Of a stretch of DNA of 64,000 bases, positions 15,760 through 24,484 are shown piece after piece (positions within the stretch are counted from its first letter, which is position 1; every line of letters starts with the position of its first letter). Both the position numbers and the translations under genes were made by a program. The notes beneath the pieces were generated by a model. The model made no database searches. It saw only the letters and a list, made by a program, of their open reading frames with translations, and was not told the origin of the DNA. The DNA is from Haliotispira sp965263485 (GTDB lineage: Bacteria; Spirochaetota; Spirochaetia; SP-2023), in the NCBI GenBank assembly GCA_965263485.1, contig CBDHHO010000004.1, positions 806,001 to 870,000 on the forward strand, read 5' to 3'.

Positions 15760-17073
15760 ATGGATCATAAGCATTACAGCATGCAGGCCATGAAAATAGC
15801 CCCGGAAACTGCAATTCCACAGCGATTCCGGCACAGGTCCTTGGTCCGACCCTTCAGGATACTGCTGCCGGGCTTGCTGAATCTGTTCGGGCTCTGGAAG
15901 CTCTCTGCCCAGGAACCTGTGTACCTGGAAAAGTACACCATCACCAAAATCTACTTTGAGGGAGCTGAGAACCTCAACCGCTATTATCTTTTCTCGTATT
16001 TACAGTTTCGGGAGGGAGAGACCTACACTCCGTTGCAGCTCCAGACCCGCATGGAGGACAGCCGCCGCGCCCTGCGCACACAGTGGTACTTTCAGGCCGA
16101 CTTCGATGCGCGCTACTCTGCCGACGGCCAGGTCGAAATCTATGTGTTGTTGGAGCCCGGCCCCAAGCGGCTGAGCTTTATGGGTGGCCGGCCCGATGGC
16201 CACTCGCTCTACATTGGTTTTACCGGAGAGCGCAAGATTCCCGGCAGCGCCTTTCGCTTTCATCTGGGCAAAAGCAGCGGCATATCGTGGTACTTACCGC
16301 GCCTGGGCAACTCGCTCTTTGGCCTGAACCTGCTTCTTGAGACCGAGATCCAGAGACTGCCGGAACAACTGAACATCAACCGCCTGGGCGAAATCGGGCT
16401 GTGGATGCGCGGCGGCATAAAGGAGTTTATCCAGCCGACGGTGGCCATGAAATTCGGCTTTGCCCAAGAGTACTGGGGCACTTTGAATTTGAACCCCACT
16501 GTCCTGACTCACGAAGTGATCACCTCGGCAATCATCGACTTGAACTGGCTCTACCTGCTCAAGAGTCGCCTGTGGGCGATGCAGTTTTATCTGCGCGCTG
16601 ATACGGGTATTTTGACCGGTTTGTTGCTGCTGCGCAGCCAGTATAAATTGCTACTGCTGCCCACGCGCTGGTTGGAGCTGAATTTCTATCTTTCGGGTGT
16701 TGCCAATGTGTTGAAACGACTGCCCATAGGTGCTTTGGATGCGGAGGTGCCGGATATTTCACTCACCGACAACGAGAACGACCTGTACGCTCTGGGGCGC
16801 CTGCGCGCCATTTTACTGCTCTCGCAGAACGACTACGACAATCGCACCGAGTTTAATGTTGGTTTTGCCTTGGAGGGCAAGTTTGGCCTGAAGGCGGGAA
16901 TATTTGAATCAGGAAACTTGCAGCAGCCGCAGTTCGGCATCGAAATCCAAGGGGGTATGGTTTTGGATGTACTCACTCCGGGAGCTTTTACCACTCGCTT
17001 TTTTTTCTTGACAGGCATTGATTTGCTCAGGCAGCTGCCGGTTGCCGAGTTTATGGTGGAGTCGCGGTTTTGA
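15760..17073 (+). CDS. POTRA-domain outer-membrane beta-barrel protein (Omp85-like)
   Basis: 437 residues. A signal peptide (ILLPGLLNLFGLWKLSAQ) is followed by one POTRA domain (YTITKIYFEGAENLNRYY through FDARYSADGQVEIYVLLEPG). The rest is alternating beta strands ending in the aromatic C-terminus VESRF, as for proteins inserted by BamA. BamA has several POTRA domains and this has one, so it is more likely a smaller Omp85/TamA-like or two-partner-secretion-like protein than BamA itself. Translation could start at the ATGs 15760, 15781 or 15790. It is 23 bases after exonuclease III. Function is inferred from architecture only. Confidence 0.75.
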   Translation: MDHKHYSMQAMKIAPETAIPQRFRHRSLVRPFRILLPGLLNLFGLWKLSAQEPVYLEKYTITKIYFEGAENLNRYYLFSYLQFREGETYTPLQLQTRMEDSRRALRTQWYFQADFDARYSADGQVEIYVLLEPGPKRLSFMGGRPDGHSLYIGFTGERKIPGSAFRFHLGKSSGISWYLPRLGNSLFGLNLLLETEIQRLPEQLNINRLGEIGLWMRGGIKEFIQPTVAMKFGFAQEYWGTLNLNPTVLTHEVITSAIIDLNWLYLLKSRLWAMQFYLRADTGILTGLLLLRSQYKLLLLPTRWLELNFYLSGVANVLKRLPIGALDAEVPDISLTDNENDLYALGRLRAILLLSQNDYDNRTEFNVGFALEGKFGLKAGIFESGNLQQPQFGIEIQGGMVLDVLTPGAFTTRFFFLTGIDLLRQLPVAEFMVESRF

Positions 17074-17340
17074 TGGTGAGCCCGAACGGTACCGCCTATA
17101 CCTGCGGAGCAGCGGACTGAGCCCCGGGGCCGTTCCGTCGAACAGAGCATCCGGAAGACTCCGGGGCGCTGGACCCTCCCCGATTACAGTCAGTTCGTGT
17201 GTCTCAGCACCGCATTCCGCTGCCCGTATTATTGCGAATTATTGCGAACTGGCCCTGCGTATCCGACCAATGTGGTGAAGTTCCCGATAGAAGCTAGGTC
17301 TGAGACAGTGCCAAGCGTTCCCCGCCGGTCGCTACTTTGC

Positions 17341-17346
17341 TATAAT
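17341..17346 (+). promoter_or_regulatory. Extended -10 promoter of glnS, probably leaderless
   Basis: TGCTATAAT (TATAAT at 17341-17346) lies only 9 bases before the ATG at 17356, so transcription would start at or within a few bases of the start codon. No Shine-Dalgarno sequence is visible. The rest of 17074-17340 shows no gene. Confidence 0.5.
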
Positions 17347-17355
17347 CACGGCACC

Positions 17356-19086
17356 ATGATGGAGCAAACACCCCGAAAGTCCCCGCCGGATTTCATCCGC
17401 AAAATTGTGGCGGGCGACCTAGCCAGTGGCCGCTGTACCAAGGTGGTGACCCGCTTTCCCCCGGAGCCCAACGGCTACCTGCACATCGGTCACGCCAAGG
17501 CCATGAGCATCAGCGCCGACATCGCCGCCGAAAACGGAGGCGAGTTCATTCTGCGCATGGACGATACCAATCCGGTCAACGAAGAGCAGCGGTTTGTCGA
17601 TGCCATCCGGCAAGACGTGGCCTGGCTGGGCCTCCACGGCAACCACAATGCGGATGGCGGGCTGCGTTATGCCTCCGACTACTTTGGCATCTTCTACGAC
17701 TTTGCCCGCTACCTGGTCCAGCAAGGGCTGGCCTACGTTGATGAGCTGGACGGCCCCACCATAAATCAGTACCGCGGCTCACCGACCGTACCGGGCCGGG
17801 ACTCGCCGCATCGCCTGCGTCCGGTCTCAGAGAATCTGCGCCTGCTCACCGAAATGAATGAGGGACGGCATCCCGAAGCTTCTTACACCCTGCGCGCCAA
17901 AATCGACATGAGACACGTCAACGTACACATGCGCGATCCGGTGATCTACCGCATCAAGTATCTTGAGCACCCGCGACTTGAAAGTCGGTGCTGCCTGTTC
18001 CCGATGTACGACTTCGCCCACCCGCTCGAGGACGCGATTGAGGGGGTGACGCACTCTCTCTGCTCGCTGGAATTTGAGAACCACCGCCCGACCTACGACT
18101 GGTTTGTCGATAAATTTCACGACTTTCGCGGCGAGCTCGATAAAAGCGCACCTAAACAGTATGAATTCGCCCGCCTGAGCATGAGCTATACCACCATGAG
18201 CAAGCGCACCCTGCGCACTCTGGTGCAGGAATCTGTGGTCGACGGCTGGGACGATCCGCGCCTGCCAAGCCTCTGTGGCATGCGGCGGCGCGGTTTCCCC
18301 GCAGAAGCGCTGCTGAATTTCGTGCGGGCGGTGGGCATTACCAAGGTGCCCGGCAGCATCGGGCTGGATTTTCTCTACCATCATGTGCGTGAATACCTCA
18401 ACCAACATGCCCGGCGCCGCTTTGCCGTGATCAATCCGATTAAAGTCATCATTGAGAACTACCCGGAGGGGAAGAGCGAAGACTTCGCCGTCGAGAACAG
18501 GCCCGATGACCCGGCAGCTGGCAGCCGCACCCTGCGTTTTGGCCGCGAGTTATGGATTGAGCGCGATGACTTTATGGAAGAGCCTCCCCCGAAATATTTC
18601 CGTCTGGCTCCCGGGAAAGAAGTTCGCCTCAAGCACGCTTATTACATTACCTGCAATGAAGTGATCAAAGATGCCAATGGTCAGGTAAGCGAGCTGCGTT
18701 GCCGCTACGACCCGGACTCGCGCGGGGGCAGCAGCTCCGACGGGCGCAGGGTCAAGGGCACCATCCACTGGCTTTACTGCGAGGATGCTCTGCCCGCTGA
18801 GTTCCGCCTCTATGAGCTGCTGTTCAACCGCGAGAACATGGCCGAGCTGGAAGAGGGCAAGAGCTATGCCGACTATCTCAACCCCGACTCCCTGCGCGTG
18901 CAGCGCGGCTACGTCGAACCCTGCTTGGCCCGGCTCGACGCAGAGCAATGCCGGCAGGCCATGCAATTTCTGCGCTTGGGCTACTTTATCGCCGACTCGG
19001 TCGATTATCGACCGGAGCACCCGGTATTCAACCGCACGGTCAGCCTGAAGGACGGTTTCAAGGCTTTACAGCGGGGACCAAAATAA
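17356..19086 (+). CDS. glnS: Glutaminyl-tRNA synthetase
   Basis: Charges tRNA-Gln with glutamine in the cytoplasm; class I enzyme, 576 residues. The Rossmann core has FPPEPNGYLHIGHAKAMS (HIGH motif), the GlnRS-type RMDDTNP, NHRPTYDWFVDKF and the KMSKS equivalent TTMSKRTLRTLV. The C-terminal two-barrel anticodon domain follows (GRELWIERDDFMEEPPPKYF; GTIHWL). The PEPNGYLH form separates it from GluRS. ATG choices at 17356 and 17359 are equivalent. It is followed 2 bases later by a class I amidotransferase gene. Confidence 0.95.
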   Translation: MMEQTPRKSPPDFIRKIVAGDLASGRCTKVVTRFPPEPNGYLHIGHAKAMSISADIAAENGGEFILRMDDTNPVNEEQRFVDAIRQDVAWLGLHGNHNADGGLRYASDYFGIFYDFARYLVQQGLAYVDELDGPTINQYRGSPTVPGRDSPHRLRPVSENLRLLTEMNEGRHPEASYTLRAKIDMRHVNVHMRDPVIYRIKYLEHPRLESRCCLFPMYDFAHPLEDAIEGVTHSLCSLEFENHRPTYDWFVDKFHDFRGELDKSAPKQYEFARLSMSYTTMSKRTLRTLVQESVVDGWDDPRLPSLCGMRRRGFPAEALLNFVRAVGITKVPGSIGLDFLYHHVREYLNQHARRRFAVINPIKVIIENYPEGKSEDFAVENRPDDPAAGSRTLRFGRELWIERDDFMEEPPPKYFRLAPGKEVRLKHAYYITCNEVIKDANGQVSELRCRYDPDSRGGSSSDGRRVKGTIHWLYCEDALPAEFRLYELLFNRENMAELEEGKSYADYLNPDSLRVQRGYVEPCLARLDAEQCRQAMQFLRLGYFIADSVDYRPEHPVFNRTVSLKDGFKALQRGPK

Positions 19087-19088
19087 AT

Positions 19089-19733
19089 ATGTCCTCCCGA
19101 TCCCCCCGCCTACGCTTTATGATGATCGATCATTACGATTCGTTTACCTACAACCTGCTGGCCCTGATTGATCAGCAGGGGATTGGAGTCGATCTGATCA
19201 AAAATAATGAGTACCGGGCCCTGAACCCCGGCGAATACGATGCGCTGGTGTTCTCACCCGGGCCCAGCAACCCGGCCAATGCAGGCAGCTCGCTGCGCTA
19301 TTTCGATGAGTATTTGGGCAGGCTACCGATCTTCGGTGTCTGCTTGGGCATGCAAATTATGGCTTGGAAGTTGGCACAGCGCTGGGCGGCACAGCACGAT
19401 GAGAACGCTTCCGATTCCCCAAAAAATCCCCCCCCAAATCCCTATGGCGTGCACCAGGCGGCCAGTATTCAGCACGGGAAGACCGAAGAATTGCAGACCC
19501 GTCCGGGCTCACGGCTCTTTGCCGATATTCCCTGCGGGGCTACGGTGGTACGCTATCATTCGCTGGCAATTTCTGCACCTGAGGAGCAGATCAGCTCACG
19601 GGCTCGGAGCGACGGAGAAGTGATGAGCCTCGAAATACCCGAACTAAAGTTGTATGGCGTACAGTTTCACCCGGAATCGCTGCTCAGCCAATACGGATCC
19701 CAAATTATCGAGAACTTCGCCGCTTTGCTGTAA
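19089..19733 (+). CDS. Class I glutamine amidotransferase (TrpG/PabA type)
   Basis: Releases ammonia from glutamine for chorismate conversion to anthranilate or aminodeoxychorismate. 214 residues: MMIDHYDSFTYNLLALI, SPGPSNP, the nucleophile in FGVCLGMQIM (Cys85) and the partner VQFHPESLL. An insertion DSPKNPPPNPYG, coded by an A/C-rich run, sits before the TrpG-specific GKTEEL. Neither trpE nor pabB is nearby, so which pathway it serves is open. Start at 19089, 2 bases after glnS. The TAA stop directly abuts a repeat element. Confidence 0.88.
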   Translation: MSSRSPRLRFMMIDHYDSFTYNLLALIDQQGIGVDLIKNNEYRALNPGEYDALVFSPGPSNPANAGSSLRYFDEYLGRLPIFGVCLGMQIMAWKLAQRWAAQHDENASDSPKNPPPNPYGVHQAASIQHGKTEELQTRPGSRLFADIPCGATVVRYHSLAISAPEEQISSRARSDGEVMSLEIPELKLYGVQFHPESLLSQYGSQIIENFAALL

Positions 19734-19734
19734 A

Positions 19735-19966
19735 GGGAACCTCTAGGGCACCTCTAAAAATTCCAATTCCGCGCTGAATCGCGATCTTGTTGCCGAACAG
19801 CTTCGTCAGAAGAGGCGGCAGGCTCTTGCTGCGCACGGCTTGCATTTTCTTCCATGCTGAGGCATGGAAGCCTATACAATACAACAAAGTATGCTTCGGC
19901 TTCACTTCCTCGCTATCGGCAAAATCTCGTTGATTCAGCATCAAAAGCGAATTTTTAGAGGTCCCC
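19735..19966. mobile_element. GGGRACC-type element, long form, doubled left end
   Basis: Left side shows two ends in a row (GGGAACCTCT, then GGGCACCTCTAAAAATTC at 19746). The right end is GAATTTTTAGAGGTCCCC to 19966, followed by TTTA. It contains the insert with the hairpin TTCCATGCTGAGGCATGGAA. It fills the gap between two convergent genes, both of whose stop codons touch it, so it may serve as a two-way terminator. Confidence 0.85.
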
Positions 19967-19967
19967 T

Positions 19968-20969
19968 TTAGTTTTCAGCCGGGGCAGTCTCAGCGGTCTC
20001 AGAATTGCCCGACTCTGAGAGCAGCTCGGCGGGCGGCTCCAGCCCCAAGCTCTCTGCTGCCTGAGGGTCGAAGTAGATCTGAGTAGCATCTTCGCCCTCG
20101 AGCAGATGCACCGTGTCTGTAAACAGGGCTGCTTTCTGCTCATCATTTTGGGCAGCCAGGTACTGAATCACCAGATCGGCCACAGCCTGCGCCATTTTTT
20201 CATAGTTGGCACCGTAGGCCAGCAGAACTCCGCTACCCCGGGCAGACAAGGGGTCGGAAGAGACTACCGGCAAGAGATTGCGGTTGGCCACTCTCATTAC
20301 CGTCTCAATATTTTCAAACAACAAACTGCTGTTGGCCAAGTACAGCACCCCCACCTGGTCGCTTGCCAAGGTGCTGACGGCATCGGAAATTTGGTCGGTA
20401 TTGTAGAGAATCGAGGCCCTGACCAAACTGATTCCGGCCAGGTTGGCACGGTAGCGGATCAGCCCCGTAATATAGCGCGAACTGGCCTCTTCGACAGACT
20501 CAATCTGGCCCAGTGAATCCAGTTCCGGCATCAGAGCCTGTATTTTTTGAATGGCAGTTCCCACAGGCACTGCATCACTATAGCCGGTAATCGGACTGTT
20601 GCTGCTGAGTATGCCGGCACTTTCAGGGTCGGTGACCGCGGCGTAGATGATCGGGCTGCCCGATTCTTCGGCAAAACTCTGGGCAATCGGTGTATCTATG
20701 GCCAAACGCAGTACCAGCTCGCTGTTCTGGGCAAATTCCGCGGCAATCTGGCGCGCGTTTTCGGTATTGCCCCCGGCGTCTTTCAATTCAAACTCCGCCT
20801 CGGGATGCTGCTTCCGAACGATTGAAACAATGCGTTCTTCAAGAAAATTGTTCGATGGAGCATTGTTATATTTAGCTAAACCAATATGTATTGGGTCTTT
20901 TTTACAAGACACAGCAAAAACCATAGTTAAATGTATAAATATAATCAGGTAGAACCATTTGCTATTCAT
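19968..20969 (-). CDS. ABC transporter substrate-binding lipoprotein (TrpX/PF04392 type)
   Basis: Exported lipoprotein of 333 residues; signal peptide with lipobox VFAVSC (Cys about 22). Family features are IHIGLAKYNN, FELKDAGGN, LVLRLAIDTPIAQSF, SPIIYAAVTDPESAGIL, ITGYSDAVP and VLYLANSSLLFENIETVM, matching the ABC_sub_bind group, which in other bacteria binds tryptophan or other small aromatic or amino-acid ligands. The C-terminus is acidic with Ser/Glu/Ala. No permease or ATPase gene is adjacent and elements flank it on both sides, so it is an orphan whose partners must lie elsewhere. Confidence 0.85.
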   Translation of the reverse strand: MNSKWFYLIIFIHLTMVFAVSCKKDPIHIGLAKYNNAPSNNFLEERIVSIVRKQHPEAEFELKDAGGNTENARQIAAEFAQNSELVLRLAIDTPIAQSFAEESGSPIIYAAVTDPESAGILSSNSPITGYSDAVPVGTAIQKIQALMPELDSLGQIESVEEASSRYITGLIRYRANLAGISLVRASILYNTDQISDAVSTLASDQVGVLYLANSSLLFENIETVMRVANRNLLPVVSSDPLSARGSGVLLAYGANYEKMAQAVADLVIQYLAAQNDEQKAALFTDTVHLLEGEDATQIYFDPQAAESLGLEPPAELLSESGNSETAETAPAEN

Positions 20970-20992
20970 AGAATATCTCCCGAAACATTTGA

Positions 20993-21089
20993 GGGACCTC
21001 CCAAAATTCGCTCTTCCTGCGCAGCTATTTTGGAGCGAGGAAGTGGGACCGAGGCATGCTTTGCGGAATTGGAATTTTTAGAGGTTCCC
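20993..21089. mobile_element. GGGRACC-type element, deletion derivative
   Basis: 97 bp from GGGACCTCCCAAAATTC to GAATTTTTAGAGGTTCCC. It keeps both ends and part of the common interior (GCTATTTTGGAGCGAGGAAGTG). An extra right-end fragment (TTTAGAGGTGCCC) follows at 21090. Confidence 0.75.
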
Positions 21090-21165
21090 TTTAGAGGTGC
21101 CCTTTTGTGCTTCAGCAAATATGCTTTTAAAAGGCTCCTTAAAGCTACTGAATGAGATAACTTTA

Positions 21166-21376
21166 GGGAACCTCTAAAAATTCCAATTCTGCGCTGAATC
21201 GCGATCTTGTTGCCGAACAGCTTTGTCAGAAGAGGCGGCAGGCTCTTGCTGCGCACGGCCTGCATTTTCTTCCATGCTGAGGCATGGAAGCCTATACAAT
21301 ACAACAAAGTATTCTTCGGCCTCACTTCCTCACTCCAAAATAGCTTCGCAGGAAGAGCGAATTTTTAGAGGTCCCC
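21166..21376. mobile_element. GGGRACC-type element, long form with TTTA duplication
   Basis: 211 bp from GGGAACCTCTAAAAATTC to GAATTTTTAGAGGTCCCC. Perfect 4-bp target duplication TTTA (21162-21165 and 21377-21380). Contains the long insert with the TTCCATGCTGAGGCATGGAA hairpin. The remaining gap up to 21583 holds one more internal fragment (CTAAAAATTCGCTCTTCCTGC, about 21452) and the rmuC promoter region. Confidence 0.92.
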
Positions 21377-21583
21377 TTTAGTGGATTCCCTGCCCCGGCT
21401 CACGCCTGTGATGTATTGTTCGTGTCGCCACAAAAAGGCAGGAATGCAAAGGCTAAAAATTCGCTCTTCCTGCGCTCCATGAGAGTTCGCGAGCAGTTCG
21501 GCGGGACTTTTCTCCGCTGTTCTGCTAGAATCGAGCCCTGTCTATCCGCGCCTCCATTGTGGAGCTAAACAGGAAGCCAACCA

Positions 21584-23062
21584 TTGGACACAAATAGAGC
21601 CATCGCTACGTTGCTAATGATCCTTCTCGGGATGGGAGCCCTGCTCATCCTGCTGCGCCTGTGCCTCAGCCTCTGGCAGCAGCACCGCCGCAGGAATGCG
21701 GCGCCGGAGTCCCCGGATTTTACCCGACCGGAACTGCGGTCTTATCCAGCTGCGCCTGTGGCGGAATATCTGGGGCGCCATGCTCCGCGCGAAAGCGCCG
21801 GGCAGGAGCGCGAGTTTGCGCCCTTGCCGGAGGCCCGGCACAGTGAGGAGCAACACTATTACCAAGAGCAACTGAGGGTCCGCCAAAAGCGCATTGAAGA
21901 GCTGGAGGCCCGCTGCATTCATCTACAAGCGGAAAAAGTGCGGCTGGAAACCATTCTGGAACAACACAGCGGGCTGCAAAACCAGCTATTGGAACAAAGC
22001 AAACTCAATTGGGAGGAGGCCAGCCGCAAGCAGCAGCAGGAGCAAACACAGCATGTGCTGCAAAGCCTTCAACCCCTGCAGCAGCAACTGCAATATTTTC
22101 AGCAGCAACTGGAGCAACAGCACCAGGACGGCATCAAAAACAGCACCCGGCTGGAGCATTACCTTCAGCAGCTGCAAGATGACACGCTCCGCCTCAGCAA
22201 CGACGCACAGGGCCTGACCGAAGCCCTGAAGGGCGACTCGAAACGCCAGGGTGCCTGGGGCGAAATGGTACTGGCGCGCACTCTGGAACAGTCGGGCCTG
22301 CGCGAAGGTCTGGAATATCAGTTACAGAAGAGCTTTGTCGGGCCGGATGGCAGCGTTTTTCGCCCGGATGCGGTGGTGCAGTTCCCCGGTCAGCGCTACT
22401 TGATTATCGATGCCAAGGTTTCGCTGAAAGCCTACGAGGCCTTTCTCTCGGCCCGGGATGAAGCAGAGCGCCGAGAGCAGCTCAAGAAGCACTGCGAGTC
22501 GCTGTCCCGGCACATTAAGGAACTTTCGGGCAAAGAATACCAGAAACTGCTGGGAGTGCAGGAAAGCCCGGACTTTGTGCTGTTGTTCTGCCCTGTAGAA
22601 GGTGCCCTGGCCGAGGCCCTGCGCTGTGAGAACAGCTTGTTTGAAGAGGGTTTCCACCGCCATGTGATTCTGGTCAGCCCGACTTTGCTCTTTACAGTGC
22701 TGCGTATTGTGGAACAGTTGTGGCGCTATGAAAAACAGCGGCGTAACGTTGCTGCGCTCTACGACCAAGCGGGCAAGGTCTGTGACAAGCTGTCACTGTT
22801 CTGCACCGATATGGGCCGGGTTGAACAACAAATAAACATCCTACATAAAAGTGTGGAAAAAGCTATACACAGGCTCTCTGGCGGAAGGCATTCTCTGCTT
22901 AGGCAAGCGCAAAAGTTACGGGATTTAGGAGCCGATACTACTAGGGAATTGCCCCGTTCAATGCCCGATGGTTCGCGTGCAGCGGCAAGCGGAGCAGCCA
23001 CCGGGCCGGGTTGCCGCTCTGCGGAGCAATCCAGGGAATATGTGAATGCCACTGCCGATTGA
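21584..23062 (+). CDS. rmuC: DNA recombination protein RmuC
   Basis: RmuC-family protein, thought to limit recombination at inverted repeats through a nuclease-like domain. 492 residues: N-terminal membrane anchor (LLMILLGMGALLILLRLCL), a long Gln/Glu-rich coiled coil (residues about 85-220), then the conserved domain KRQGAWGEMVLARTLEQSGL, with DAVVQFPGQRYLIIDAKVSL, SPDFVLLFCPVEGAL and VILVSPTLLFTVLR. The TTG at 21584 with AGGA 9 bases upstream is taken as the start. The gene overlaps the next by 17 bases. Confidence 0.92.
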   Translation: MDTNRAIATLLMILLGMGALLILLRLCLSLWQQHRRRNAAPESPDFTRPELRSYPAAPVAEYLGRHAPRESAGQEREFAPLPEARHSEEQHYYQEQLRVRQKRIEELEARCIHLQAEKVRLETILEQHSGLQNQLLEQSKLNWEEASRKQQQEQTQHVLQSLQPLQQQLQYFQQQLEQQHQDGIKNSTRLEHYLQQLQDDTLRLSNDAQGLTEALKGDSKRQGAWGEMVLARTLEQSGLREGLEYQLQKSFVGPDGSVFRPDAVVQFPGQRYLIIDAKVSLKAYEAFLSARDEAERREQLKKHCESLSRHIKELSGKEYQKLLGVQESPDFVLLFCPVEGALAEALRCENSLFEEGFHRHVILVSPTLLFTVLRIVEQLWRYEKQRRNVAALYDQAGKVCDKLSLFCTDMGRVEQQINILHKSVEKAIHRLSGGRHSLLRQAQKLRDLGADTTRELPRSMPDGSRAAASGAATGPGCRSAEQSREYVNATAD

Positions 23063-24098
23063 AACAGAATGCATTGTTCGCGATGGCGATATCTTCAGTG
23101 GTACCACAACGGACCCGGACAAGTTTTGGATCTATTCTTGGGAAGGGCACTCCCAGCCGGGCAGGGGCAACTGGAAGATTGCGGTGCCGCTGACTGTGGT
23201 CTCCAGCACCCCCGGAATGATCTTGGCCAATGTATCCGAAGACCTGAAGCGCAGAAAGCGTCTGCCGCGCATTACTCTGGGCAAGCCACTTCCACCCGAG
23301 CCACCCGTAATTATGGGCGGCGGCGTTCCTGTGCTGGGCCTGACAGCCAGCAGCAAGGTAGACCCCGAGACCAAAAAGCGCAGCGATGAATACAAACTGC
23401 TGCGCAGCCAGCCCCTGCCCTCTCAGGAGCGTCATGAATACAAAAGCTACCCCGAGGATGTGCGGCCGGGGCAGAACCTGCGGCACAAACGTTCTCATTC
23501 TCCCGGGATTATGGGTCGGGCTTCTGGTGAGCAGCCGGTCTACCACAGCTACCTTGCCCTTTCGTGGCAGTACATGGGCCTGCAGGCCCATGTACTGGAC
23601 TGCCTCAACCATCTGGAATCGGTCTGCGTGGCCCATTACCTGCCTGCGGAAATGCTGGCGCAATCGCTGGCACCGGGTACAGATAAGCCTCAAAAAAAGC
23701 CTCGGAACATGCGTTTCGGCAGTTCCCTGCGCCACCGTATGGAAGCCTTTATCTCTCAGGGCAGGATTGCCTTTCTGATGGGCAATGTGCGAGCAGTGGC
23801 TATGCAGCTTGAGCTTATCACCGGCCAGGGGCTCGGTGAGAGCGAGGTCCACGAGCTGGAAAAGTTCCAGGCCTTTGAGGAGCTGGCGGCGTTGGATCGC
23901 GGACTGCCGGTACTGTATTTGTATCCGTTTCACAATATTTACGAAATGGAGCGCGCCGGGGAATTGCACAGTGGCCCGAATGTCCACAACCGGGACATCA
24001 CTTATGTCGCGCCTCTGCGCGAACTGCGTTGCCTGCTGCAACCCGGCCCGCTGCAGCGGCAGCTGGAATGCCATGCCCACCCTTCACTGTATTTGTAG
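23046..24098 (+). CDS. Conserved-looking protein of unknown function
   Basis: 350 residues, not recognised. The start (MPLPIETECIVRDGDIFSGT) overlaps the end of rmuC, so the two are translationally coupled. The first about 80 residues read like a small beta domain (WKIAVPLTVVSSTPGMILAN). A central basic, proline-rich linker follows, and the second half is helical (LQAHVLDCLNHLESV; HRMEAFISQGRIAFLMGNVR). No signal peptide or membrane span, so cytoplasmic. Coupling to rmuC hints at a DNA-related role, but nothing in the sequence proves it. Confidence 0.75.
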   Translation: MPLPIETECIVRDGDIFSGTTTDPDKFWIYSWEGHSQPGRGNWKIAVPLTVVSSTPGMILANVSEDLKRRKRLPRITLGKPLPPEPPVIMGGGVPVLGLTASSKVDPETKKRSDEYKLLRSQPLPSQERHEYKSYPEDVRPGQNLRHKRSHSPGIMGRASGEQPVYHSYLALSWQYMGLQAHVLDCLNHLESVCVAHYLPAEMLAQSLAPGTDKPQKKPRNMRFGSSLRHRMEAFISQGRIAFLMGNVRAVAMQLELITGQGLGESEVHELEKFQAFEELAALDRGLPVLYLYPFHNIYEMERAGELHSGPNVHNRDITYVAPLRELRCLLQPGPLQRQLECHAHPSLYL

Positions 24099-24099
24099 G

Positions 24100-24116
24100 A
24101 CAGCTCTAAAAATTTT
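24100..24116. repeat. Isolated GGGRACC-type left end
   Basis: ACAGCTCTAAAAATTTT directly after the stop codon of the upstream gene, without a matching right end. A solo end left by deletion or degeneration. Confidence 0.5.
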
Positions 24117-24222
24117 CAGGGTTTGCCCTTGACTCCGGCTCCCAAAATCATTATATACTTCCGCTCTTGAAATCTTATTGTATCGTGACCTTTCCGACCT
24201 TGGTCAGAATATCATAATTTAT

Positions 24223-24441
24223 GGGGACCTCTAAAAATTCGCTTTTGATGCTGAATCAGCGAGATTTTGCCGATAGTGAGGAAGTGAAGCCGAAGTATAC
24301 TTTGTTGTATGGTAAGGCTTTGCTGACGGTGAGGAATGGCGAGGCGAAGCAGCCATTCCTCACAAATCCTGCCGAAGGCAGAACCTTTATTCGGCAACAA
24401 GATCGCGATTCAGCGCAGAATTGGAATTTTTAGAGGTCCCC
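24223..24441. mobile_element. GGGRACC-type element with TTAT duplication in lipoprotein B leader
   Basis: 219 bp from GGGGACCTCTAAAAATTC to GAATTTTTAGAGGTCCCC, flanked by exact TTAT repeats (24219-24222, 24442-24445). The paralogous leader at about 11880-11938 has a single TTAT and no element, so this is a true insertion. It contains an extra inverted tract (GGCGAGGCGAAGC region) not found in the short copies. Confidence 0.96.
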
Positions 24442-24484
24442 TTATGCGTTATTTCGCGCAATCATACATAAGGAGTATTGCACA

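Noticed and set aside
17018..17278. Open frame bridging the POTRA protein and glnS
   Set aside because: Starts inside the POTRA gene in another frame, and composition and sequence are not protein-like.
19735..19966. TA-only (IS630/Tc-type) target duplication for the elements
   Set aside because: Four copies show exact 4-bp duplications, which fits better; TA is part of some of these by chance.
24221..24433. Open frames within elements giving a shared peptide beginning MLNQRDFAD
   Set aside because: Recurs only because the DNA is near-identical; the frame is broken or reversed in other copies and no ribosome binding site precedes it.
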